A stretch of DNA of 14,446 nt. Origin: Nitrososphaerota archaeon (GTDB lineage: Archaea > Thermoproteota > Nitrososphaeria > Nitrososphaerales > UBA183). Shown here piece after piece: positions 1 to 6,240 of the stretch (the first letter of the stretch is position 1; every line of letters starts with the position of its first letter). Where the stretch lies: assembly GCA_029785685.1 (NCBI GenBank), contig JAFLZE010000022.1, forward strand, positions 1 to 14,446, given 5' to 3'. The notes below the pieces were generated by a model that did not search any database, had not been told where the DNA came from, and was given only the letters and a program-made list of their open reading frames with translations. The translations under genes were made by a program, and so were the position numbers.

Positions 1-34
1 CTTGTTCACTTTCGATGGTCTGCCCGGCTTTTCC

Positions 35-529
35 TTAGGTCAGGGACAGTAACTGTTGGGTGCACAAGCGTATGTCGCAGTGGTCCAGGAAGGTCTGAAC
101 CTCGCCCAGCGTGGGTATCACCTCCTGGGCGTACCGCGGCTCGCTGTCGGGGACGTTCACCTTCTCGTCCAGCTTCGTCCCGTTGAACCTGGCCCAGGAT
201 TTCACCGCCTTCACGTGAGACGTGATGGTCACCCCTGAGACCCCGCGCTCCTCCATCTCCGAGATCATCCCCGTGAGGAAGGTCATCAGCTCGGTCCTGT
301 TCATTGAAGCTATCTTGGATGGCGGGACGTGTTGGAGGTCGTCGCAGATGCGCCCCATCCTCAGAAGGTAGCTCTTCCCAGTGTTGAGGGACCCTCTCAC
401 CACGTTCTGGTACCAGGCCCTGAAGGTCGGGTCCTCCTTCAGCAGGTGGGCGTATCTGGACTCTCTCTGCCGCCTAAGAGGGCCGTGGTCCTTCGGGTCA
501 CCTGAGGATTCTTCTTCTTGCTTCTGCAC
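35..529 (-). CDS. Truncated tyrosine recombinase (N-terminal core-binding part only)
   Basis: The 164-residue product begins with a charged stretch, followed by a helical region from about residue 26 to 125 (RAWYQNVVRGSLNTGKSYL, then SKIASMNRTELMTFL). This resembles the SAM-like core-binding domain of archaeal phage-type integrases. The segment around residues 137-152 (IPTLGEVQTFLDHCDIR) matches the linker into the catalytic domain, where family members continue with a helix ending in the first catalytic Arg. Here the frame stops 12 residues later, and none of the R-HxxR-Y residues is present. The other two frames of the last 60-95 bases do not restore homology, so this looks like a break or deletion rather than a simple frameshift. 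The start is GTG; a TATA-like box at 550-557 (minus strand) would place the transcript start at the GTG. It is probably a relic of an integrated element and catalytically dead. A stand-alone DNA-binding role cannot be excluded. Confidence 0.6.
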   Translation of the reverse strand: MQKQEEESSGDPKDHGPLRRQRESRYAHLLKEDPTFRAWYQNVVRGSLNTGKSYLLRMGRICDDLQHVPPSKIASMNRTELMTFLTGMISEMEERGVSGVTITSHVKAVKSWARFNGTKLDEKVNVPDSEPRYAQEVIPTLGEVQTFLDHCDIRLCTQQLLSLT

Positions 530-1088
530 GCTCTTGAGGCCGCCGCGAGCCTTTAACGGCCGGAACCGACCTCCCTCGAGGGCAGAACCCGTCCGGAATC
601 GAGCCCGTTGGAGTGCGTTTCTGTCACGGCTGTTTCAGTGGCGGATAAATACTGACCAGACCATATCACTCAAGAGAGAATGCCCAACGAGAGGCCAAGG
701 GTTGGTATCTGGGCCGACTCGAACCCTTGTCAGGGAGGCCAAGGGTCTGGGCCGGAAATATCGCGATGTGAAGCGGTCAGGCTCCTTCCGGCCCACCTTG
801 GAAATAGCTCAGAACAAGTTCGTATTTACTGGAAGAGCCATATTGGATGCATGACTTCGACAAGATAGGAGAAGGGTTCAACGCAACCGAGAATGTCGCC
901 AGGAGCGTGGTGGGAAGCGCCGAGTCGTCGTTCATGCGACAGAGAGCCCTCGTCGGATGTCGCCAAGTTACCAGAGCCCACATCTATTCCCGACACATCA
1001 CGGACGAGGACGGCCTTACTGACCCGTTGATTCCACAGTTTCAGCTAACAATCTGACGAATGGCATGAAGGGCGGACGTCGGGTGGGC
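530..1088. other. No convincing gene; repeat-bearing intergenic region
   Basis: This stretch of about 560 bases lies between the broken integrase and the next gene. Short frames exist on both strands, for example one starting at 847 on the plus strand. Their products have no recognisable motif and odd composition. The only structure seen is a pair of imperfect direct repeats near 691-754 and a 7-bp inverted repeat (697-703 with 722-728). It may be decayed mobile-element DNA. Confidence 0.4.
691..754. repeat. Imperfect direct repeat pair with internal inverted repeat
   Basis: The 11-mer gaggccaaggg occurs at 691-701 and 735-745. Each copy is followed by tctgggccg (708-716 and 746-754); the first copy has 6 extra bases between the two parts. 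The arms aagggtt (697-703) and aaccctt (722-728) are complementary. The region sits upstream of the truncated integrase gene, so arm-type binding or attachment sites are possible but unproven. Confidence 0.35.
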
Positions 1089-1628
1089 TCAGGGTTGGCC
1101 CGCAACTGCCGGTGGGCCCTTTCGAAGAAGACCAACAACGATTATCGCGATTCCCGCAATCAAGAGGACCACGCCCAGAAGGACCAATCCGCCATATGTC
1201 AGCACAGACGAACCCTGTGTCAACGCGACAATCTTGGCACCAGGCTGGGCTGAAGCGAAGGCAACATAGTAGTAGTCGCCGCTGAGAGACTTGTACACGT
1301 CGCTTCCTGCTCCCGACGCGCTGTAGGCGACTGCGTAGGTGTCAAGGTTAGTGGAGTTAACCAGGTTCAGGTTCTGGGCTCGAATGATTCCGCCCGTAGC
1401 TGCCGGAGACGACACGACGAGTTCGGAAGTCGCATTGAGCATTATCTCACTAGAGACATATTCGCCAGGATGCGGCTGGGTGAACGACGTGTTGATTGTC
1501 AACGAGCTGAGCGCACCGACGCCACCGGCCACGACCATGACGACTCCAACAACAAGGATGACAGCGCCTATCACCACAGTTCTCTTCCGCACGCCAGTTA
1601 TCACTCCTCGCTGCTCTGTTTTAAACAC
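1089..1628 (-). CDS. Two-TM surface-domain protein of unknown function
   Basis: The product has 179 residues. There are two clear hydrophobic segments, at about 17-40 (TVVIGAVILVVGVVMVVAGG) and 146-168. They flank about 100 residues rich in Ser, Thr, Asn, Val and Tyr, which read as a beta-rich domain outside the membrane. Basic residues before TM1 (RKR) and after TM2 (LLRKG) fit both ends being cytoplasmic. No family is recognised; the layout resembles small archaeal envelope proteins with an exported beta domain. The start is GTG, supported by a TATA-like box (minus-strand cgtatagt at 1647-1654) whose spacing predicts a transcript starting at about 1625-1630. It is transcribed alone. A perfect 6-bp inverted repeat at 1653-1676 overlaps the upstream edge of the promoter. 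Confidence 0.7.
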   Translation of the reverse strand: MFKTEQRGVITGVRKRTVVIGAVILVVGVVMVVAGGVGALSSLTINTSFTQPHPGEYVSSEIMLNATSELVVSSPAATGGIIRAQNLNLVNSTNLDTYAVAYSASGAGSDVYKSLSGDYYYVAFASAQPGAKIVALTQGSSVLTYGGLVLLGVVLLIAGIAIIVVGLLRKGPPAVAGQP

Positions 1629-1646
1629 TGTCTGGCTCTTACAAAC

Positions 1647-1676
1647 ACTATACGCGCCAAACCCTGTTTAGGCGCG
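1647..1676 (-). promoter_or_regulatory. TATA box and overlapping inverted repeat upstream of the two-TM gene
   Basis: The minus strand carries cgtatagt at 1647-1654, about 22 bases upstream of the GTG at 1628. The arms cgcgcc (1653-1658) and ggcgcg (1671-1676) form a perfect inverted repeat, extended by aaa/ttt with one bulged base. It covers the position expected for the BRE, where a repressor would block TFB/TBP. Confidence 0.4.
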
Positions 1677-1735
1677 ACTGAATGCTTCCCCAAGATAAGT
1701 TGATTGACACGTGTAGTCTCACAAAGGGACTAGGC

Positions 1736-1762
1736 GAGTTGACTGCGGTCGACTCTGTTTTT
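1736..1762 (+). terminator. Hairpin followed by T-run (possible terminator)
   Basis: gagttgac (1736-1743) pairs with gtcgactc (1748-1755) across a tgcg loop, giving 8 pairs with one G-T wobble. Five T follow at 1758-1762 on the plus strand. No plus-strand gene lies upstream, so the transcript it would end is unknown. On the minus strand the same hairpin lies beyond the zinc ribbon gene, but without a T-run. Confidence 0.25.
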
Positions 1763-1790
1763 CAATGCGGGCGAAGGCGAGGTCTTTTAG

Positions 1791-2033
1791 CTACCAGGGC
1801 CTCTGTTTGGTGACATACTCGGTCCAGCGGTGCCCGCAAAGGCGACACTCATGTTCAACCTCGAGGCTATGGAGCCAGACCCGGAACGGCTCCTCGACCC
1901 TCATAGCTCCGCTCCTGGTCCATCTGGTCCGGGAGCTGTCTATGGGCTCGGAGCTTTTCTGTTCCCTTCTTACCACCTTCTTCCGAGACCTTTGATAGCA
2001 CTTTGGGCACTTCTGGTAGACCCAGTCTAGCAC
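1791..2033 (-). CDS. Small zinc ribbon protein
   Basis: The product has 80 residues with two cysteine pairs: CPKC at 9-12 and CRLCGH at 63-68. They are separated by a basic, Ser/Arg-rich stretch of about 50 residues. The two CxxC knuckles, the second in the typical CxxCGHRWTEY context, indicate one structural zinc ribbon. Such proteins usually bind nucleic acid or act as small adaptors. No specific partner can be named. The start is GTG (MLDWVYQKC). No TATA box is clear upstream. The gene lies 61 bases behind the permease gene in the same direction and may be co-transcribed with it, although a strong hairpin sits between them. The intact cysteine pattern argues against this being a chance frame. 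Confidence 0.65.
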   Translation of the reverse strand: MLDWVYQKCPKCYQRSRKKVVRREQKSSEPIDSSRTRWTRSGAMRVEEPFRVWLHSLEVEHECRLCGHRWTEYVTKQRPW

Positions 2034-2070
2034 TGCGGCTGCAGACCTACGTCAGCCGCCTTCAACCTTT

Positions 2071-2108
2071 CGGCCGTCTACGGCTCATCAGCGGTCATCT
2101 GACGGCCG
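2071..2108 (-). repeat. Stable hairpin at the permease 3' end
   Basis: cggccgtc (2071-2078) and gacggccg (2101-2108) are perfect 8-bp inverted arms with a 22-base spacer. On the minus-strand transcript the hairpin includes the last sense codons and the stop of the permease gene. No U-tract follows, so mRNA stabilisation or attenuation before the zinc ribbon gene is as likely as termination. Confidence 0.35.
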
Positions 2109-3921
2109 TTTTCCTGAGGACTCCGACGTCCAACAGCACGTTGGTGGCGAGAAGGAGGGAGGATATGATGAGGCCCCAGACTAGCAGGGTGTTGGGGTCC
2201 ACCCCGAAGGGATGCGATACGAGCCCGAGCACCCCTCCAGAATAGACGGAATGCCTTAGTGCGGTCAGCAAGGTCAGAGAGACGAATCCGAAGATGGAAA
2301 GGAAGATCTGGGCTCCGAGCGACCCAAGCTCGATTATGTCAAAGATGAGGTACGCGAAGATCACCGCGATCGAACCGAAGACCACCACCGACGGGTTGAC
2401 CGCGTAGACGGCGCTCCCGAAGACAAAGCAACTGACCCCGACCACGAGGGGGAGGGCCTTCCCGACTCTGAGCCCGGTTACGAGATTCGGCTTGAGCCAG
2501 TATGCGGACAGGCTGATTATCCCGAGACTGACGAGGACCATGAAGTCGGTTATGTCCACAAGAAAGCCTTGGTTTCCCGCCGCAAGGAGGAAGATGGCGA
2601 CCAGGGTGAACGCCCATGACAGGTTCGCCAGGCTCCTCGGCATGTAGCCGTCTTCGCCCAAGGCTTCCAGATGCCTCGCCGCAGCCAGGAAAGCAGGCAC
2701 AAACGTGGTCACCGTCGCGATCAGGAATGCGACCGCCACGAGGAGCTCCTGGCCTGGACCCAGCAGAACCCCCGCCAGATAGAGGGCAGGGATGGCGGAC
2801 CCTTGGAGAGGCGTGTGTGACGCATACACGGCAAGGCCATAGAGGATGTTCACCGCCGAAGCTATGACCACGCTCAACACCATCGCAACCTCGAAGTACG
2901 TCGTCCTGTCGAGCGTGAACCCCTTCCTGACCCACGACAGGATGGGGACCCCTGACCGTTCCACCGCGTCCCTCTGCATGGCCTGAATCTCCTGGAACCC
3001 GAAGAAGAGGAGGTAGAGGTACCCTGTATTGACCACCAGCGCCGGGAGCCATCCGCTTCCGAGCCCGGTGTTGAACAGGCCTGAGATGTTCCAGGAACTC
3101 GTCGAGCCTAGGACAATGCTGTGGTAGACGAGGATCAGCACGAGGGCACCGGTCATCAGCACCTGAAAGAGCCCCAGTAGCCTCAGGTACTTCTGCTCGA
3201 ACACTATGTTCAGCACCGTCCAGCAGACGAACGCCCCAGCCACCGTGTAGACGGTGACCGAAGCGTAGAAGGGCGTAACGCCATTGGCGGCGAGTATCGC
3301 AGGGAGGTAGCGCGGGTCGAGGACGAAGATGAGGAACACGATCTTTGTGTACGCGGCGAGCGCGGTGTTGGAGACCCACATCGAAAGGCGTGAAACGAAG
3401 TAGCGCACGCTCCTCGTCCCCACCGCGACCTTGGTGAAGGAAGGGCCCCCTATCCCATAGACTCCGAGCGCTTTCGACACCCGGTACATGTTGGCGTAGA
3501 CCCTTGCCATCCCTACAGAGAGCAGGGTCGCGAGCAACAGAGAGGCGATGGAGATTACCTCGTACTGGGTGACGTTCTCAGGGATCAGGATGAAGAGGGG
3601 GGATCCCAAGGTTGCCCCTAGCCCTATCGCGAGCAGCGTCCCGAAGCCATAGACAGGCTTCCTCCTGCCCGCGACGGCAGGGAGCCGTCTGAACTTCACC
3701 CGAAATGACTCGGGGAGTTGAGCTATCAGAGCCGACCCGCACAAAGCCAACGCCACCGCCGCCAGGACGGCCACCACGTCTCCGAGGTCGGTGCTCCCGA
3801 CCCCCGTTAGGAACGTAAGCTCGTCGTACACGTACCCGATGGCGACGCACACCATCAGCACTCCCACGGCCGATGCCCCAACCTTCAGGGCAAGAGCGGC
3901 AGTCCTTACCTTTGGTTTCAT
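2095..3921 (-). CDS. APC-superfamily amino acid/polyamine permease with two extra N-terminal TM segments
   Basis: This is a 608-residue, very hydrophobic protein. From about residue 91 the sequence follows the APC fold: GTLLAIGLGATLGSPLFIL matches the glycine-rich unwound TM1 that binds the substrate backbone. TM2 (about 122-140), a TM3-like segment near 176-200, and further helices to about 600 follow. Before this core there are two more hydrophobic segments (about 12-31 and 47-67) and a basic linker (about 72-90). The protein is therefore longer than the usual 430-500 residues and has about 14 segments in total. The substrate is probably an amino acid or amine; specificity cannot be read from the sequence. 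ATG is the start. It lies 10 bases behind the small membrane protein gene, with no room for a separate promoter, so the two form an operon. Confidence 0.85.
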   Translation of the reverse strand: MKPKVRTAALALKVGASAVGVLMVCVAIGYVYDELTFLTGVGSTDLGDVVAVLAAVALALCGSALIAQLPESFRVKFRRLPAVAGRRKPVYGFGTLLAIGLGATLGSPLFILIPENVTQYEVISIASLLLATLLSVGMARVYANMYRVSKALGVYGIGGPSFTKVAVGTRSVRYFVSRLSMWVSNTALAAYTKIVFLIFVLDPRYLPAILAANGVTPFYASVTVYTVAGAFVCWTVLNIVFEQKYLRLLGLFQVLMTGALVLILVYHSIVLGSTSSWNISGLFNTGLGSGWLPALVVNTGYLYLLFFGFQEIQAMQRDAVERSGVPILSWVRKGFTLDRTTYFEVAMVLSVVIASAVNILYGLAVYASHTPLQGSAIPALYLAGVLLGPGQELLVAVAFLIATVTTFVPAFLAAARHLEALGEDGYMPRSLANLSWAFTLVAIFLLAAGNQGFLVDITDFMVLVSLGIISLSAYWLKPNLVTGLRVGKALPLVVGVSCFVFGSAVYAVNPSVVVFGSIAVIFAYLIFDIIELGSLGAQIFLSIFGFVSLTLLTALRHSVYSGGVLGLVSHPFGVDPNTLLVWGLIISSLLLATNVLLDVGVLRKTAVR

Positions 3922-3931
3922 GGTGCTACGA

Positions 3932-4441
3932 CTACGTCGGCTCCGCAGAGAAGCCTGCCCCTTTCAGGTTGGAGGCGGCCTCGCGGAGCGAGTAGAATGC
4001 AGACAGGAGTAGCACGAACCCTATCGCGAATTCCATGAACGAGAGGTAGGGTGAGAGCGGAGATCCCGCGAGGGTGCCTGAAGCCCTCCCGGCCAGGTAT
4101 CCAAGCAGGCCCGAAAAGGTGTCAATCCCTGCTATGTTCGGGACGAGCACTACCGCACCGGCGGCGACTAGGATTGACGCCAACATCAGCTCTCCCAGGG
4201 CGATGGCGACCAGCCTGCCCGTCCTCCCGCCCTCCCTAACCTGGAGGACCCTAACGAACTTCTGCAGGCTCTCGTCATGAGAGCCCGTCAACCTGCTGTC
4301 CAGCGTCCTCTTCAGCTCGTCCTCGGACCCCAGAAGAAGGGTGGTGGCCTTTATATCGAGTATCAGCTTGTCGAGGAGGTCTTCAGCCCTCTTTTCATCC
4401 GAGCTCAACCTTTCCACTGACCAGCCCCGGGAGTATTTCAT
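3932..4441 (-). CDS. Small membrane protein encoded upstream of the permease
   Basis: From the ATG at 4441 the product has 169 residues. The N-terminal 75 residues are soluble, charged and helical. Two strong hydrophobic segments follow at about 78-100 and 135-152, with a weaker glycine-rich one at 108-122. The C-terminus is short and polar. No family is recognised. Tight linkage to the APC permease (10 bases) suggests a partner or regulatory subunit; this is inference. In-frame TTG (4471) and GTG (4468) codons would add 10 residues. The TATA-like box at 4474-4481 would start the transcript near 4454, inside that extension, so ATG 4441 is preferred. Confidence 0.7.
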   Translation of the reverse strand: MKYSRGWSVERLSSDEKRAEDLLDKLILDIKATTLLLGSEDELKRTLDSRLTGSHDESLQKFVRVLQVREGGRTGRLVAIALGELMLASILVAAGAVVLVPNIAGIDTFSGLLGYLAGRASGTLAGSPLSPYLSFMEFAIGFVLLLSAFYSLREAASNLKGAGFSAEPT

Positions 4442-4473
4442 CCTTGGGGGGCCTCTTTCACGTCGCACCAAAC

Positions 4474-4481
4474 GGTTAAAG
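4474..4481. promoter_or_regulatory. TATA-like box shared by divergent genes
   Basis: ggttaaag on the plus strand (minus: ctttaacc) lies about 29 bases before the ATG at 4507 and about 37 before the ATG at 4441. It is the only A/T-rich element in this 65-base gap. It could serve the coiled-coil gene (leaderless) and the permease operon (leader of about 13 bases). Confidence 0.45.
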
Positions 4482-4506
4482 GCGAAAGGCAGGGGTCCGG
4501 GCTCGG

Positions 4507-5628
4507 ATGGACGCTAGCGCTTCGCTGAGGCAGACAGTCACACATCTCTTCGACGCCGTGAGGTTTGCTGACCATGCGAACGAGTTGGAAGAAGCGGCCA
4601 GAAAGGTCGAGGGCGACTTGGAAACAGCCCTGAACAAGACGGAAGCGCTTTCCGAGGACCTCTACAACGTCCTCACATCCATGAAGGCAGACCACGACCC
4701 AGTCCTGAAGGGGCTCTCTCAGCAGGTCCAAGACTTCCTTTCAACGGCAAAGGACCAGGCGAAGACCAAGCTCCAGAAGAGGGCGAAGGAAGAGTTGGCC
4801 GAGTATCGCGACTCTGCCCTCGCAGAGAAGGACAAGGCGCTGAAGAGCCTGGAGGCATTCTTCGCTTCCGACCCCCTCCCCGTGGTCGAAGAGGTAACGC
4901 AGGCGAAGCTGGTGGAGGACATCTACGAAGCCAGGTCGCGATGTGAATGCGAGGGGCGGATAAGATACGAGTTCGGACTGGCCGCTCAGAACTCTCGTCT
5001 CTTTCACCAGCCCTGTCGGCTTTCCGACTACGGCTATGAGCTGAAGGTTCCAGTGAGGTTCTCCAGAGGGCTGCTGAGCAAGACAAGGGTGGCTGGATTC
5101 GAAAGACTCGACCAGTACGTGCTCGAAGAGGCCGAGTCTTCTGGAGGGAAGCTTAGGGCTGCCTTTGGGAAAGGCGAGAACGAGGCACAGATTAGGCTGG
5201 TAACTTCGGGAGACCAGCCAGACAGCTTCATCGGGATCGACTACAGCGACAAGGTGCTCGGGGTGAACGTCATGAACGACCAATCGTTGGTGGCCTTCGT
5301 GGACACGGTTGCTATACGCAAGGCAGCGGCAGACGTGGCGTCAGAACTCTCCGAACTCGCCAAGAAGAGGGTGTCCCTTCTCCGGCTCTCCGTGGACGGA
5401 GAGGCCTCCGTGGACGGCCTCAGGAGCAGGAAGGTGCTCGATAACGTGCTCGAGGTGATGGGGCCTGCCTACAGGAGCCTTGTCAAGGCAATGATGGCAG
5501 AGACCTCCACTGGGAGAGCGGACGACGAGCTCACCCTCGAGTTCCTGATGACGAGGCTGAAGATCCTGGGCGACGAGCTCTCCGCCGCCGTTTCACGGAC
5601 GTTGGGAATTACAATACCGGCCGTCTGA
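4507..5628 (+). CDS. Coiled-coil protein with C-terminal globular domain, unknown function
   Basis: The product has 373 residues, with no membrane segment and no signal peptide. Residues about 20-60 and 68-118 are long charged helices with heptad character (KVEGDLETALNKTEALSEDL; AKTKLQKRAKEELAEYRDSA). Residues about 125-290 look globular with mixed strands and include cysteines in RCECEG (about 149-153) and a lone Cys in HQPCRL. The last 80 residues are again helical. No known family or catalytic motif is recognised. It could be a scaffold or a DNA- or membrane-associated structural protein. It is transcribed alone, divergently from the permease operon. The ATG start fits a leaderless transcript from the box at 4474-4481. 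Codon use and composition match the neighbours. Confidence 0.8.
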   Translation: MDASASLRQTVTHLFDAVRFADHANELEEAARKVEGDLETALNKTEALSEDLYNVLTSMKADHDPVLKGLSQQVQDFLSTAKDQAKTKLQKRAKEELAEYRDSALAEKDKALKSLEAFFASDPLPVVEEVTQAKLVEDIYEARSRCECEGRIRYEFGLAAQNSRLFHQPCRLSDYGYELKVPVRFSRGLLSKTRVAGFERLDQYVLEEAESSGGKLRAAFGKGENEAQIRLVTSGDQPDSFIGIDYSDKVLGVNVMNDQSLVAFVDTVAIRKAAADVASELSELAKKRVSLLRLSVDGEASVDGLRSRKVLDNVLEVMGPAYRSLVKAMMAETSTGRADDELTLEFLMTRLKILGDELSAAVSRTLGITIPAV

Positions 5629-5689
5629 CAAAACATGGCGGGCGATTCCGCCTGGGCATCAGATTCCTGTTCTGTATACACCTGACTCT

Positions 5690-5818
5690 TCAGGATGTAC
5701 TCGAGACGACCGCCCAGATGCCGCCTATGGCGACGACTGCCCTGCCGATGCCGCCGGCTAGGAAAACCGAGGACCGCAGTGACGTCGGCGGCTTGCCTCT
5801 CGCTCTGGCCGACGCCAC
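5690..5818 (-). CDS. Possible leaderless 42-residue membrane microprotein
   Basis: The frame opens with GTG at 5818 and ends at TGA 5690-5692. The product starts MASARARGKPPTSLRSS and continues with a hydrophobic stretch (VFLAGGIGRAVVAIGGIWAVV) to about residue 38. A basic N-terminus followed by one TM helix is typical of small membrane proteins. A TATA-like element (minus-strand aaatatag, about 5843-5850) lies 25-32 bases upstream of the GTG, the distance expected for a leaderless archaeal transcript. An in-frame stop upstream rules out a longer form. Function is unknown. The Arg inside the hydrophobic stretch and the short length leave real doubt. Confidence 0.4.
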   Translation of the reverse strand: MASARARGKPPTSLRSSVFLAGGIGRAVVAIGGIWAVVSSTS

Positions 5819-5842
5819 CGAGGCGAAGACGCCGACACCGCT

Positions 5843-5850
5843 CTATATTT
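5843..5850 (-). promoter_or_regulatory. TATA-like box for the microprotein frame
   Basis: The minus strand reads aaatatag here, 25-32 bases upstream of GTG 5818. It also reads as ctatattt on the plus strand, where it could give a leader of about 40 bases to the winged-helix gene at 5913. A second box, ccttttag at 5881-5888, fits that gene better. Confidence 0.4.
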
Positions 5851-5880
5851 CATGGGCCCGGCTAGATGTTCAGTCGGGAA

Positions 5881-5888
5881 CCTTTTAG
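5881..5888 (+). promoter_or_regulatory. TATA-like box of the winged-helix gene
   Basis: ccttttag is centred about 28 bases before the ATG at 5913. This fits a leaderless or nearly leaderless transcript. Confidence 0.4.
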
Positions 5889-5912
5889 CAGAATGGGGCG
5901 TCAACGTGGTCC

Positions 5913-6224
5913 ATGCAGAGACATAACACGATAGGTCCCGGCGCAGGCGACGTCTGGGACGCCCTTCCCGGCCAGAGCCTTGTGGCCTTGTTAGCTCTGG
6001 TGGGTTCGAAGAAGATGGAGATAGGCGAACTCAGAAGGAGAACGAAGCTGTCACAAGGCACGTTCGGAGAGCTGTTTTCCCGGCTTCAGCGCGAGTGCCT
6101 CGTCGAGGCGGTTTCTCAAATGAGAGCTGGGGGCATCCAGGAGGAAGTGGAGTTGACGGGAAGGGGCGAGATGCTCTTGGTTAGCATGCTGGAAAGGACC
6201 TGCGAACTACCGGAGCTCTGGTAG
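5913..6224 (+). CDS. Small winged-helix DNA-binding protein
   Basis: The product has 103 residues and reads as one winged helix-turn-helix domain. There is a first helix (SLVALLALVGSKKMEIGELR), a recognition-helix region (TKLSQGTFGELFSRLQRECL, about residues 44-63), a wing (EAVSQMRAGGIQEEVELT), then GRGEMLL and a short C-terminal helix. The order and length fit MarR/PadR/ArsR-like archaeal regulators, but no subfamily is clear and no effector domain or metal site is seen. Its 3' end converges on the AbrB-PhoU gene with 16 bases between them. Proximity makes it a candidate regulator of the phosphate locus, but that is inference only. Confidence 0.7.
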   Translation: MQRHNTIGPGAGDVWDALPGQSLVALLALVGSKKMEIGELRRRTKLSQGTFGELFSRLQRECLVEAVSQMRAGGIQEEVELTGRGEMLLVSMLERTCELPELW

Positions 6225-6240
6225 GCCCCTCCGTTCTCGG

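Noticed and set aside
1..95. SSV-type integrase split by integration at a tRNA gene.
   Set aside because: No tRNA 3' end or other attachment-like sequence is seen at the broken end of the integrase.
691..735. tRNA-like T arm (minus-strand gggttcgagtc) that could be an attachment-site relic.
   Set aside because: The T stem does not pair and no acceptor strand or CCA follows.
847..1056. 69-codon plus-strand frame with a TATA-like tatttac about 24 bases upstream.
   Set aside because: The product has no motif, hydrophobic segment or family feature, and the region looks decayed; the evidence is too weak to call a gene.
2056..2100. Hammerhead ribozyme-like core (ctgatgag, a short stem, then gaaa) on the minus strand behind the permease gene.
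   Set aside because: Stem II is followed by an extra C before gaaa, and no upstream or downstream segment complements the base-pairing arm after gaaa, so stems I and III cannot form.
2339..3379. Long 346-codon minus-strand frame inside the permease gene.
   Set aside because: It is Arg/Pro/Gly-rich, out of frame with the permease, and typical of a GC-rich shadow frame.
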